Position numbers and translations under genes: made by a program | From: an uncultured Tolumonas sp. | GTDB lineage: Bacteria > Pseudomonadota > Gammaproteobacteria > Enterobacterales > Aeromonadaceae | Direction of reading: 5' to 3' | DNA length: 64,000 nt | NCBI RefSeq assembly: GCF_963556105.2 | Contig: NZ_OY829944.1 | Location: 1,149,001 to 1,213,000 of the forward strand | Shown: positions 56,248 to 64,000 of the stretch, piece by piece | Layout of the letters: each line of letters opens with the position of its first letter | Numbering within the stretch: the first letter of the stretch is position 1 | Notes under the pieces: generated by a model | Database searches by the model: none | What the model saw: only the letters and a program-made list of their open reading frames with translations | What the model was told of the DNA's origin: nothing

Positions 56248-57588
56248 ATGAAAAATAGAATTCTTGCTCAGTGTTTGAATGTGAAAGCTATGTGTCAGTT
56301 AATTATTCTACTGAATCTCGTTATCAGTTTTCATTCGGTGAGTTCACCTTGGGTTGAAGCAGATGATCCATATTTCAGATCAGATCTCCAAGTTATGGCA
56401 GATAGTGGTCTATTGCTAATGCCAACAAACTCATACCCTGTGCGTTGGTCATTGTTTTCAGATCAATTCAGTAATATCGATATTCAACATATGTCGAAAA
56501 CTGAAGAACTGGCTTATCGCAGTGTGCAATATCGATTAGACAGTGAAAAATTAGGGCGTGGTCGAAGTCATCTAACTTTGGGCGGAGCAACAGACACACA
56601 AGCCGGTAACAATGGTTTTGGGGGCTATCTGCGCACAAAAGCAGGAATCAATGCCAGCCATGAAGTGATGGTAGAACAGTTTGCGTTTCGTGTGGCATCT
56701 GGATATCGACAAGCAAAAAGCGATGAAGACAATTGGAATTTTGATCACAGTTATTTTGCTGTAGCGAGTCATGACATAAGTTTGAGTATCGGGTGGCTTG
56801 ATCGTTGGTGGGGGCCTGGGTGGCAACATACCAGCGGTTTAGCACAGCAGTCATCACCAATTCCCGCTTTTTCATTAAGCTACCAACAACCACAGATACC
56901 AATATTGGGCTCCTTGTGGTTTGAAACACTTATAGCAAAACAAGATAATGAAGCAAAAGATGATTATTTATCTGCATCGCGCTTATCTCTTCGTCCTGTG
57001 GCTTTTTTGCAATTAGGTGGGACGTATAAATCTTGGTTTGGTGGCAACAGTGGCAGTGTGTTATCCAGCGAGTGGATGGATGCAATAACCACAGACAATG
57101 ACAATGGGCTTTATTCATTTGATGGGAGACTTTCTGCCCTTCTACCATTGAATGGTTCTGGTGGGCTCTATGCGGAACAAGGTAAAACGCGTGGAGATAC
57201 GCTGAAATACCAAATTATCGGTGCCGATGCTCAATGGTTAGTGGGCAAGCAGTCAATGCGCTTGGTTGTAGAAAATGCTACGCAACAAGTGGCAACTAGC
57301 AGTTATTATGGGCAAGTGTTACAACATCAGCGCTCTTCTATTCTCAGTATGCCAGCAGATCAAGAGTTAAGTGTTGGTAGTTACTGGCAACTATCGACCG
57401 ATCAACAGTTATCATTATTTGTTCATAAGACAGAATTAGATAATAGAGAAATAAAACGCATTTCCACGCAAATTAAACAACCAGCTTTTGCAGGGCTGAT
57501 AACGCTGAATATGTCGTTCATAGATCATGAAATATCTGGTCAAGATCGTAATATTTTTGGCATCAACTACGAATATCGTTTCAACTAA
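56248..57588 (+). CDS. wzi: Wzi-like capsule assembly outer-membrane protein
   Basis: Outer-membrane beta-barrel protein thought to anchor capsular polysaccharide to the cell surface. From ATG 56248 it is 446 residues. The signal peptide contains MCQLIILLNLVISFHSVSS, and the mature part starts near SPWVEADDPYFRSDLQVMADSG, the family N-terminus. Further Wzi features are ISLSIGWLDRWWGPGWQHTSGL (about residues 168-189) and alternating strands ending FGINYEYRFN. ATG 56290 is an alternative start that still keeps a signal peptide. It is the first gene after the ops element. Confidence 0.85.
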   Translation: MKNRILAQCLNVKAMCQLIILLNLVISFHSVSSPWVEADDPYFRSDLQVMADSGLLLMPTNSYPVRWSLFSDQFSNIDIQHMSKTEELAYRSVQYRLDSEKLGRGRSHLTLGGATDTQAGNNGFGGYLRTKAGINASHEVMVEQFAFRVASGYRQAKSDEDNWNFDHSYFAVASHDISLSIGWLDRWWGPGWQHTSGLAQQSSPIPAFSLSYQQPQIPILGSLWFETLIAKQDNEAKDDYLSASRLSLRPVAFLQLGGTYKSWFGGNSGSVLSSEWMDAITTDNDNGLYSFDGRLSALLPLNGSGGLYAEQGKTRGDTLKYQIIGADAQWLVGKQSMRLVVENATQQVATSSYYGQVLQHQRSSILSMPADQELSVGSYWQLSTDQQLSLFVHKTELDNREIKRISTQIKQPAFAGLITLNMSFIDHEISGQDRNIFGINYEYRFN

Positions 57589-57618
57589 CAGAGCAGGTTT
57601 CAAAGGAATATTAACCCG

Positions 57619-60240
57619 ATGAAAATCAGATCCTTATCTATGTCGTTTTTACTGGCAAGTATCATGTCAGTTCATAGTTATGCCGCAAACATTTCACCGG
57701 AAATGATGGCAAAATTTAAGCAGCTTCCTGCTGCACAACAGCAGGCGCTGGCTGCGCAATATGGAGTAGATCTCGATTCTTTGAATTCGGGTAGCACAGC
57801 AACATCAACAACATCAACAACCTCTGAAGTTGCGCCTACAACCATTCAACCGCGTCAGGTTATTAAAAAAGCAGGGAATGGATTAAAGCCTTTTGGCTAT
57901 AACCTTTTTGCTGGTCAGCCTACATCGCTGTTTCCAACAGATGATTTACCAGTTCCTGATGATTATGTTGTTGGCCCCGGCGATGAAATTAATATTCAAT
58001 TATTCGGAAAAGAAAACTCAACCTTCACACTCAGAGTAAGTCGTAATGGTAGCATCGATTTTCCTAAGCTAGGGCCGATCTCAGTTGCAGGCCTGTCATT
58101 CCAAGAGGTCAAATCAGAATTAAATACGCGTATAGGCAAACAATATATCGGTGTTGAATCATCTGTAACATTTGGTGCTATGCGAACCATGCAAATATTC
58201 ATCATGGGTGATGCATACAAGCCTGGAGCATATAATGTTAATGCATTGACCTCTGTCACACAGGCCTTGCTTGTAGCCGGAGGAGTCGACACCATTGGTT
58301 CATTACGTAATATCCAAGTGAAACGTAATAATCAAGTTATTGAACACATTGACTTATACGACATGTTGCTTTCTGGCGATACAAGCAAAGATATTCGCTT
58401 GTCGGCAGGCGATACTATTTTTGTGCCACCTAAAGGCCGAGAAGTTTCTGTTCAGGGGTTGGTGAAACGACCTGCTATTTATGAAATGAATTCGCCAAGC
58501 ACAACATTGAAGCAAGCGCTCTCATTAGCCGGAGGAGTAAAATCAGGGGCATTGAACGATGTTTCAATTTCTCGAAAAACGGAAACAGGCACACGCCTTT
58601 TCAATCTAAATTTAGCATCAGCCCGTGATGCTAAATTCATCATTAAAGATGGTGATAATGTTTCGGTAATAGCAGCAAATACAGAAAACCAAAATATAGT
58701 CTCACTTAAAGGCGCCGTAGTTCATGAAGGTGTTTTCAGTTATAAACCAGGCTTACGAATCAGTAATATTATTAAAGATAAAGATCGTGATTTGAAATTG
58801 CTCGCTGATTTAGAGTATTCATTATTAGTCAGAGAGATAAATAGTAAGCATGATATTGAGGTTTATCAGTTTAGCCTTAGTAATGTGTTGAATAAGGTTG
58901 CTAGCCCTGATGATTATATTCTGCAACCGCGAGATGAAATTATTATTTTTAATGCTGATGCAAGAAGCATTTTAAGTAAAGGTAAAAACACGCTGACAGC
59001 CCGTAATGCAGATAGTCAGTTAGCTTCTGAACAAAAAGCAGTTCGTGCTGAAGATAATAAATTACTTGATAAACAAACCGGTGCTGTAATTACAGGTGAA
59101 GAGGTGCAAAACCGAGATCAATTAACATTAGAAAATGTAGCCGATGATACAGCAACTGATCGAGTTGTTGATAACTCACGAGCCGCATTGCTTGGGCCTA
59201 TTATTGAACGCTTAAAAGCACAATCGAGTCTTGCTCAGCCAGTTCAATTAACTGAAATTCGTGGTGAAATAAAATATCCTGGGCTTTATCCGATTACAAA
59301 AGGAATGACATTAGCCAATTTAATAAAAGCTGCTGGTGGATTTGAAGAGCCAGCTTATCAAATTGAATTATCTCGAGTTGATCAATCATCAGGTAATATC
59401 AATCTAGCCCATGAACGTATCGACCTTTCTGTTGCTAAATCAGCAGCATCACCACAAATTTTATCGAAAGACAGTGTGAACGTGTTGCCTCACCCTGATT
59501 GGCGCGAAGAAGCCACTGTTGAAATTTTTGGTGAAGTGAAGTTTCCCGGAATATACACAGTCAAACGTGGTGAAAGCTTACGCGAACTGATCAATCGTGT
59601 TGGGGGTGTAACGCAATATGCAAACCCCAAAGGAACGGTTTTTGCGCGAGAAGAACTTAGAAAAATAGAAAATGAGCGATTAGCCTTTTTACGAAGCCAA
59701 TTACGTCAAGAAATTTCAACATTGGCTTTACGCCGACAGAACGCAAATGCAGCATATACTGTTCCCCCTACAGAAGCGATGGCACTGGTTAATCAACTTG
59801 ACAATACGAACGCAGTGGGTCGTTTATCCATTAATATGCCTCAAATATTAGCTGGTGATAAACAAGCGGATATATTGTTGGAGAACGGCGATAAGATTTA
59901 TATTCCATCACTACAAAATATCATATCTATTGCTGGCCAGGTGCAATACCCTTCTTCTCAAGCATTTGATGCAACATTCAGTATTAATGACTATATAGAA
60001 CGTGCGGGTGGTGACAAAAAGCAAGCTGATACAAATCGAATTTATGTCATAAAAGCTGATGGTTCTGTTATGTTGCCGTCAAGTAACTATTGGTTTAGTC
60101 GTAAGTCACGAAATTTAGAGCCGGGTGATACCATAGTGGTACCTTTAGATACAGATTATATTGATAGCTTGAGTACCTTGAGTACAGCAACAACGATGAT
60201 GTATCAGTTAGGTGTAGCTTGGAAAGCAATAAGTAATTAA
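57619..60240 (+). CDS. Long SLBB-domain polysaccharide export protein (Wza/WbfF-like)
   Basis: Secreted protein of 873 residues, more than twice E. coli Wza (379). A signal peptide (FLLASIMSVHSYA, cut near residue 23) has no lipobox Cys, unlike Wza. The polysaccharide export domain starts PDDYVVGPGDEINIQLFG (about residues 112-129). It is followed by at least five SLBB-type units, marked by repeats such as IFIMGDAYKPGAYNV, VSVQGLVKRPAIYEM, TEIRGEIKYPGLYPI, VEIFGEVKFPGIYTV and ISIAGQVQYPSSQAF. This architecture resembles the WbfF/OtnA proteins of Vibrio capsule loci. It probably forms the periplasmic/outer-membrane export channel with Wzz below. Confidence 0.88.
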   Translation: MKIRSLSMSFLLASIMSVHSYAANISPEMMAKFKQLPAAQQQALAAQYGVDLDSLNSGSTATSTTSTTSEVAPTTIQPRQVIKKAGNGLKPFGYNLFAGQPTSLFPTDDLPVPDDYVVGPGDEINIQLFGKENSTFTLRVSRNGSIDFPKLGPISVAGLSFQEVKSELNTRIGKQYIGVESSVTFGAMRTMQIFIMGDAYKPGAYNVNALTSVTQALLVAGGVDTIGSLRNIQVKRNNQVIEHIDLYDMLLSGDTSKDIRLSAGDTIFVPPKGREVSVQGLVKRPAIYEMNSPSTTLKQALSLAGGVKSGALNDVSISRKTETGTRLFNLNLASARDAKFIIKDGDNVSVIAANTENQNIVSLKGAVVHEGVFSYKPGLRISNIIKDKDRDLKLLADLEYSLLVREINSKHDIEVYQFSLSNVLNKVASPDDYILQPRDEIIIFNADARSILSKGKNTLTARNADSQLASEQKAVRAEDNKLLDKQTGAVITGEEVQNRDQLTLENVADDTATDRVVDNSRAALLGPIIERLKAQSSLAQPVQLTEIRGEIKYPGLYPITKGMTLANLIKAAGGFEEPAYQIELSRVDQSSGNINLAHERIDLSVAKSAASPQILSKDSVNVLPHPDWREEATVEIFGEVKFPGIYTVKRGESLRELINRVGGVTQYANPKGTVFAREELRKIENERLAFLRSQLRQEISTLALRRQNANAAYTVPPTEAMALVNQLDNTNAVGRLSINMPQILAGDKQADILLENGDKIYIPSLQNIISIAGQVQYPSSQAFDATFSINDYIERAGGDKKQADTNRIYVIKADGSVMLPSSNYWFSRKSRNLEPGDTIVVPLDTDYIDSLSTLSTATTMMYQLGVAWKAISN

Positions 60241-60263
60241 TTTGAAATCACGGATACTAAATC

Positions 60264-61247
60264 ATGGAAAAACGGCGTTCACTACTTTCTGCTCCTTCCC
60301 ACCTTGAATACGGGCATCTGCCAACGTTTCAAGATGATGGAATTGATCTGTTAGAATTATTGTCTGCTATCTGGCAACGGAAGATGCATATTCTATTAGC
60401 AACAACATTGGGTTCGGTTATTGCGCTGGCGATTGCTTTCTGGCTCCCCAATGTTTATACATCGACAGTTATGCTAGCACCATCTAGCGATCAACAGGGG
60501 GGCGGATTGTCTGCGTTAGCCAGTCAGTTTGGTGGATTAGCATCCTTAGCTGGAGTGAGTTTAGGATCAACAGCTATAGATACAACTGCAATTGCTATCC
60601 AGATTGGTCAATCTCGACAATTTGCTGTGCGTTTTGTCCGTGATCATCACTTGGAAGTTCCTTTAATGGCAGCAACAAGGATGAATAAAAAAACAGGCAA
60701 ATTGGAGATTGACTCAGATATTTATAATACAGCAGAGAAAAAATGGGTTCGTAAAGTTTCAGAAGGGGAATCGGTTGAACCAACAGATTGGGAACTATTT
60801 AAAGTAATTTCAAAAATTATTACCATAGAGCAAGATAAGAAAACAGGATTTATTACTGTAACGGTAGATTTTTTGTCGCCAACGATTGCAAAACAGTGGG
60901 CTGATTGGTTTGTTGATGATCTAAACGCTTACATGAAAGTCCGCGATCAGATCGATGCAAAAAGAAATATTAATTATTTAAAGTTACAACTGGAAAAAAC
61001 ATCAGTTACAGATATGCAAACAATATTTTACCAGCTCATAGAGGAGCAAACGAAAACGTTGATGCTTTCTGAGGCTAATCCAGAGTATGTGTTTAAAACG
61101 CTTGATCCTGCTGTAATAGCAGAAGAAAAAACAAAACCTAAACGAGCACTCATTGCTGTGTTAGGTACAGTTTTAGGTGGCATGTTAGGTGTGTTAACTG
61201 CCTTGATTCGGCATGCGATCTGTCGCCGGCGTATTGCCGGTACATAA
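60264..61247 (+). CDS. wzz: Wzz-family polysaccharide chain-length regulator
   Basis: Polysaccharide co-polymerase of 327 residues. The first membrane helix is about residues 42-63 (ILLATTLGSVIALAIAFWLPN), preceded by the Wzz N-terminal DDGIDLLELLSAIWQRK. The second membrane helix (about residues 297-318, LIAVLGTVLGGMLGVLTALIRHA) follows the Pro-rich VIAEEKTKPKRAL signature. The periplasmic part has a Gly-rich loop SSDQQGGGLSALASQFGG. There is no C-terminal tyrosine kinase domain. It begins 23 nt after the SLBB gene and probably sets chain length of the locus product. Confidence 0.9.
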   Translation: MEKRRSLLSAPSHLEYGHLPTFQDDGIDLLELLSAIWQRKMHILLATTLGSVIALAIAFWLPNVYTSTVMLAPSSDQQGGGLSALASQFGGLASLAGVSLGSTAIDTTAIAIQIGQSRQFAVRFVRDHHLEVPLMAATRMNKKTGKLEIDSDIYNTAEKKWVRKVSEGESVEPTDWELFKVISKIITIEQDKKTGFITVTVDFLSPTIAKQWADWFVDDLNAYMKVRDQIDAKRNINYLKLQLEKTSVTDMQTIFYQLIEEQTKTLMLSEANPEYVFKTLDPAVIAEEKTKPKRALIAVLGTVLGGMLGVLTALIRHAICRRRIAGT

Positions 61248-61320
61248 CCGAAGGGAGAAATATGGCCTTTCGCGGTATTTCAACCTGTTGCACTTTTTAA
61301 CTATGAATAAGGATATAGAA

Positions 61321-61572
61321 ATGAAGAAAATGTTAGTTGCATTAACAGCATCGTTGGTATTAGTAACTAATGCATTTGCTGCGGGAGATACAACGAATAC
61401 GACTTCAACAGGTACCGCTGCGGGAACTGGAACAGGTACTGGGTTCGAAGTCGGAACTACTAGTTTGGTAGTGGGAGGGGCCGTAGCTACTGCAGTTATT
61501 ATTGCAGCGTTAAATGACGAAAATAGTAATAATGGTACATCAACATCTACTGTTACTGCTACCCATCGTTAA
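61321..61572 (+). CDS. gfcA: GfcA/YjbE-like small secreted protein
   Basis: Protein of 83 residues with a signal peptide (KKMLVALTASLVLVTNAFA, cut near residue 21). The mature part is Thr/Gly-rich and low in complexity (TTNTTSTGTAAGTGTGTG), with one hydrophobic stretch (SLVVGGAVATAVIIAAL). The features fit GfcA/YjbE, first gene of gfcABCDE and yjbEFGH. I chose ATG 61321 because AAGGA lies 8 nt upstream; starts further upstream overlap wzz. A terminator-like hairpin follows. Confidence 0.8.
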   Translation: MKKMLVALTASLVLVTNAFAAGDTTNTTSTGTAAGTGTGTGFEVGTTSLVVGGAVATAVIIAALNDENSNNGTSTSTVTATHR

Positions 61573-61573
61573 G

Positions 61574-61605
61574 AATAAGGCCGCTTCGGTGGCCTTATTT
61601 ATTTT
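61574..61605 (+). terminator. Hairpin between gfcA and gfcB
   Basis: Nine-base stem AATAAGGCC (61574-61582) / GGCCTTATT (61591-61599) with an 8-nt loop, followed by TATTTTT. It could lower expression of gfcBCD relative to gfcA, or be passed by RfaH-modified polymerase. Confidence 0.7.
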
Positions 61606-61629
61606 TCTATTTTCTGAAATGGAATTTTC

Positions 61630-62286
61630 ATGATTAATAAGTGGCATCTGATTAGTTTGTTTATTGCAACATCTGTAACTGGATGTGCTGATTACACTAA
61701 AACAGTTGGTGATACAGTTAAATTGGCTGTTATAGGTCAACCTGATGTTGAGATTCCAGCTCAGAAAATAGCTCAAATACCTTATGCAACAGCATACTTG
61801 AAAATGGGGAAAGCTCCCCGAGCATTTGTTGTACTAGCTTTCGCAGAGAACGGAAACATGAAATGGGTCTCTGCTGATAAACATATGCTCGTAACTCGTG
61901 CCGGTCGCGTAATCAAAACGGTAGGTTTTGGCGAAGACATCTGTTACCAAGATAATCTTGAACATGATCCGCTTGCATCTGGTCTCTTAAATATAACCAC
62001 CCCGGTGAAATGGCAGCATAGGGTTGAATGGTCGCGGGTATATCGCAGCGGATACGAACTACTCTCTGAATTTCAGGCAAAAGGTATTGAGATAGTTACT
62101 ATTCTGGATAAACCTCGATCATTACAACGCTTTGATGAGAAAGTTAGTATTCCAGCCCTAGATATTAGTTATACCAACCAATTTTGGCTTGATCCATTAA
62201 GTGGTAAGGTAGTACAGAGTTATCAGTATATGGGGCCCAATCTCGCAGTAGTTCAGTTTACTGTGTTAAAACCCTATGCTGAATAA
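61630..62286 (+). CDS. gfcB: GfcB/YjbF-like outer-membrane lipoprotein
   Basis: Lipoprotein of 218 residues. The lipobox is SVTGC with Cys19 following a short signal peptide. The mature part reads YTKTVGDTVKLAVIGQPDVEIPAQKI and ends QYMGPNLAVVQFTVLKPYAE, blocks characteristic of the YjbF/GfcB family. The E. coli relatives belong to operons for group 4 capsule (gfc) or an exopolysaccharide (yjb). It is followed by gfcC after 9 nt. Confidence 0.9.
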   Translation: MINKWHLISLFIATSVTGCADYTKTVGDTVKLAVIGQPDVEIPAQKIAQIPYATAYLKMGKAPRAFVVLAFAENGNMKWVSADKHMLVTRAGRVIKTVGFGEDICYQDNLEHDPLASGLLNITTPVKWQHRVEWSRVYRSGYELLSEFQAKGIEIVTILDKPRSLQRFDEKVSIPALDISYTNQFWLDPLSGKVVQSYQYMGPNLAVVQFTVLKPYAE

Positions 62287-62295
62287 GAGGTGTAC

Positions 62296-63048
62296 ATGTT
62301 ATATCTAATCCGGATTATTGTATTGATTATTTTCACGGGAACATTTGTTCAATCGGCTGAACTAAAAATGTTCTATCAGCATATAGCTATTTCGTCAATT
62401 CAATTGGCCGATGGTGCGAGATTAGATCAATTTTATTCCAGACTTCACTTAACCCAAGATATTGATTGGAATACTTCATTAATTACTAGCCCAACGGCAC
62501 AAAAATATTTTGAATTGCGATCTCTTATTTTGAAAAAAAAATTAGAGCAACTGGAATATTATTGGCTGCAACAGGGGGAGACTGGTTTGACCCAATCAGT
62601 ACGTCAGCTAAAAAATGAGCTTTTTAAAATATCGGTTGCTGGTAGAATTAAAGCAGAACTCGACCCAGATATAATCCGATTACAAGTAGAATTTAATCGC
62701 CCGCTGATTGGTCATTATTCCCTTTATACCGCGCCACATCATGAATTTCTTTATCTACAGGGCCTAATAAATGCTAAATCAATCATCACATTGCAATCTG
62801 GTTGGTCAATCGAGCAATATGTGAATAACACCACTCGTTTGGTTGGTGCTGATGAAAGTATGGGTTATCTAATAGAAGGGAATGGCCAGTGGAAGCAAGT
62901 GCCATTGGCTTATTGGAATAAAAAGCATATTGAACCAGCGCCAGGAGCCACATTATTCATTGGTTTTGAGCCAACATTATTACCTGATGAGATGTCAGAT
63001 GTGAATACGTTAATTGCAGATTACATTGCTAACAGGATCCCACAATAA
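62296..63048 (+). CDS. gfcC: GfcC/YjbG-like periplasmic protein
   Basis: Periplasmic protein of 250 residues with an N-terminal signal peptide (LIRIIVLIIFTGTFVQS, cut near residue 20). ATG 62296 has GAGG 6 nt upstream; a GTG at 62290 is possible. The GfcC family has two ubiquitin-like beta-grasp units and a helical hairpin related to the SLBB domain of Wza. Here the hairpin is at about residues 80-110, and GATLFIGFEPTLLPDEMSDVNTLIADYIANRIP near the C-terminus is typical. It probably works with the SLBB export protein. The stop overlaps the gfcD ATG. Confidence 0.88.
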   Translation: MLYLIRIIVLIIFTGTFVQSAELKMFYQHIAISSIQLADGARLDQFYSRLHLTQDIDWNTSLITSPTAQKYFELRSLILKKKLEQLEYYWLQQGETGLTQSVRQLKNELFKISVAGRIKAELDPDIIRLQVEFNRPLIGHYSLYTAPHHEFLYLQGLINAKSIITLQSGWSIEQYVNNTTRLVGADESMGYLIEGNGQWKQVPLAYWNKKHIEPAPGATLFIGFEPTLLPDEMSDVNTLIADYIANRIPQ

Positions 63049-64000
63049 TGATGACAAAAATACTGTTTAGATTGTGCTGCGTATCTATTGCTGTCATTAC
63101 TGTGCTTAACGGACAAACAATGGCAGCTGAACTTGCCAACGTTAATACCAGCTATGATCTTCCTGGTGTGTCTCAAACCGATTTTGGTGGCGTGGGTTTG
63201 CTTCAAATGTCGACAGCCAGAATGGCTCGCAGCGGCGAATTTAGTGCTAGTTATCGGGATAATGCAGAATATCGCCGCTATGCTGTTTCATTGCAATTCA
63301 TTGACTGGTTGGAAACAACGCTTCGCTATACTGACGTGCGCACAAGGCTTTACAGCCCATATACAAATTTCAGTGGAGATCAAACCTATAAAGATAAGGG
63401 ATTTGACCTTAAGGCGCGGTTATGGAAAGAAACTTTTTGGCTACCTGAATCATCAGTTGGTTTACGTGATATCGCAGGCACTGGATTATTTGATAGTGAA
63501 TTTTTCGCTGCAAGTAAACGAGCCGGACCACTTGATTTCACTTTAGGTGTTGGATGGGGGAATATGGCGGAAAGCGGTAATATTAAAAATCCTGCTTGTT
63601 CTATTTCTAGTGGTTTTTGCCAACGAGCAGCAAATAAATCAACGGGTCAATTTGAAATAGGCAATTTTTTTCATGGCCCGGCAGCTTTATTTGGTGGCAT
63701 AGAATACCAAACACCATGGAATCCTTTGCGGCTGAAGCTTGAATATGATGGGAACGATTACAGCAATGAAACAGCTGGCGTTATAAAACAAAACACGCCA
63801 TTTAATGTGGGTTTTGTTTATCGAGCAACAGATCTTTTTGATACAACATTAAGCTACCAACGAGGGAATACCCTGATGTGGGGCTTCACATTGCGCACCA
63901 ATTTTAACGATCTGAAACCATATCATATTGATGCCCAGCGACAGGCATACGCACTAAAATCAGTACCGGATATCAACGAAGTAAATTGGTCAAAAGTTGC
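63048..64000 (+). CDS. gfcD: GfcD/YjbH-like outer-membrane protein (3' end outside window)
   Basis: The frame opens at ATG 63048, sharing one base with the gfcC TAA, and stays open to the window end (317 codons). The signal peptide includes LFRLCCVSIAVITVL and AMA-like cleavage near residue 26. The start of the mature region reads SYDLPGVSQTDFGGVGLLQMSTARM, typical of YjbH/GfcD. It then shows alternating beta-strands (RDNAEYRRYAVSLQFIDWLE, RDIAGTGLFDSEFFAASKR). Family members are about 700 residues long, with two barrel-type domains that may export or anchor polysaccharide. The rest of the gene and locus lies beyond 64000. Confidence 0.9.
   Translation, partial: MMTKILFRLCCVSIAVITVLNGQTMAAELANVNTSYDLPGVSQTDFGGVGLLQMSTARMARSGEFSASYRDNAEYRRYAVSLQFIDWLETTLRYTDVRTRLYSPYTNFSGDQTYKDKGFDLKARLWKETFWLPESSVGLRDIAGTGLFDSEFFAASKRAGPLDFTLGVGWGNMAESGNIKNPACSISSGFCQRAANKSTGQFEIGNFFHGPAALFGGIEYQTPWNPLRLKLEYDGNDYSNETAGVIKQNTPFNVGFVYRATDLFDTTLSYQRGNTLMWGFTLRTNFNDLKPYHIDAQRQAYALKSVPDINEVNWSKV

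Overview
The window is chromosomal DNA of a gammaproteobacterium. Most genes have close, largely colinear Escherichia coli counterparts (bepA/perM, yejL/yejM/yejK, zapA-ssrS-fau, ubiH/ubiI, galU, trp operon, rnm-yciO-rluB, pho/pst, sbcDC). The large Vibrio/Pseudomonas-type PstC and PstA, the missing pepP between ygfB and ubiH, and the IS content point to a lineage outside Enterobacteriaceae. Aeromonadales (for example Tolumonas) would fit, but the genus is my inference and is not proven.

Layout. 0-3.5 kb: envelope protease BepA (cut by the window edge), the divergent permease PerM, and an intact IS110-family (IS1111-type) insertion sequence. 3.5-9.1 kb: cnoX, a phosphopantetheinyl transferase, lapC/yejM and yejL on the minus strand, divergent yejK, then fau-6S RNA-zapA. 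9.6-12.6 kb: ygfB-ubiH-ubiI (ubiquinone hydroxylases). 12.6-16.7 kb: a DnaC/DnaT-like helicase-loading pair, rssB, galU and a ComEA-like protein. 16.9-18.7 kb: cysQ, an ERIC repeat, yciI and yciB. 18.8-25.8 kb: a complete trpLEGDC(F)BA operon with leader peptide and attenuator. 25.8-29.6 kb: rnm-yciO-rluB-queC and msrC. 29.6-32 kb: IS481 debris and the sutR/benE pair with two operator-like palindromes. 32-36 kb: suhB; a grx-yfhL-trhP operon carrying about ten single-base insertions; rdgC. 36-41.6 kb: a GNAT protein and sbcDC. 41.6-55.2 kb: a phosphate supercluster (phoBR, pstS, tadA, a small membrane protein, ppx-ppk, pstCAB-phoU) with four recognisable Pho boxes. 55.2-56.2 kb: IS4-family debris and AT-rich DNA. 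56.2-64 kb: the start of a surface polysaccharide locus, headed by a JUMPstart/ops element and encoding Wzi, a long SLBB export protein, Wzz and GfcABCD/YjbEFGH homologues, and running off the window end.

How it works together. The pho section senses phosphate (PstSCAB-PhoU to PhoR to PhoB), imports it, and makes and degrades polyphosphate (Ppk, Ppx), apparently as one PhoB regulon. The trp section is controlled by a classical attenuator with three tandem Trp codons. The polysaccharide section is probably an RfaH-dependent long operon.

No clearly new multi-gene system was found. The most noteworthy items are the IS1111-type element with a possible bridge-RNA flank, the ops/JUMPstart element upstream of wzi, the ERIC copy, the SutR operator pair, and the cluster of apparent single-base insertions at 33.13-33.94 kb.
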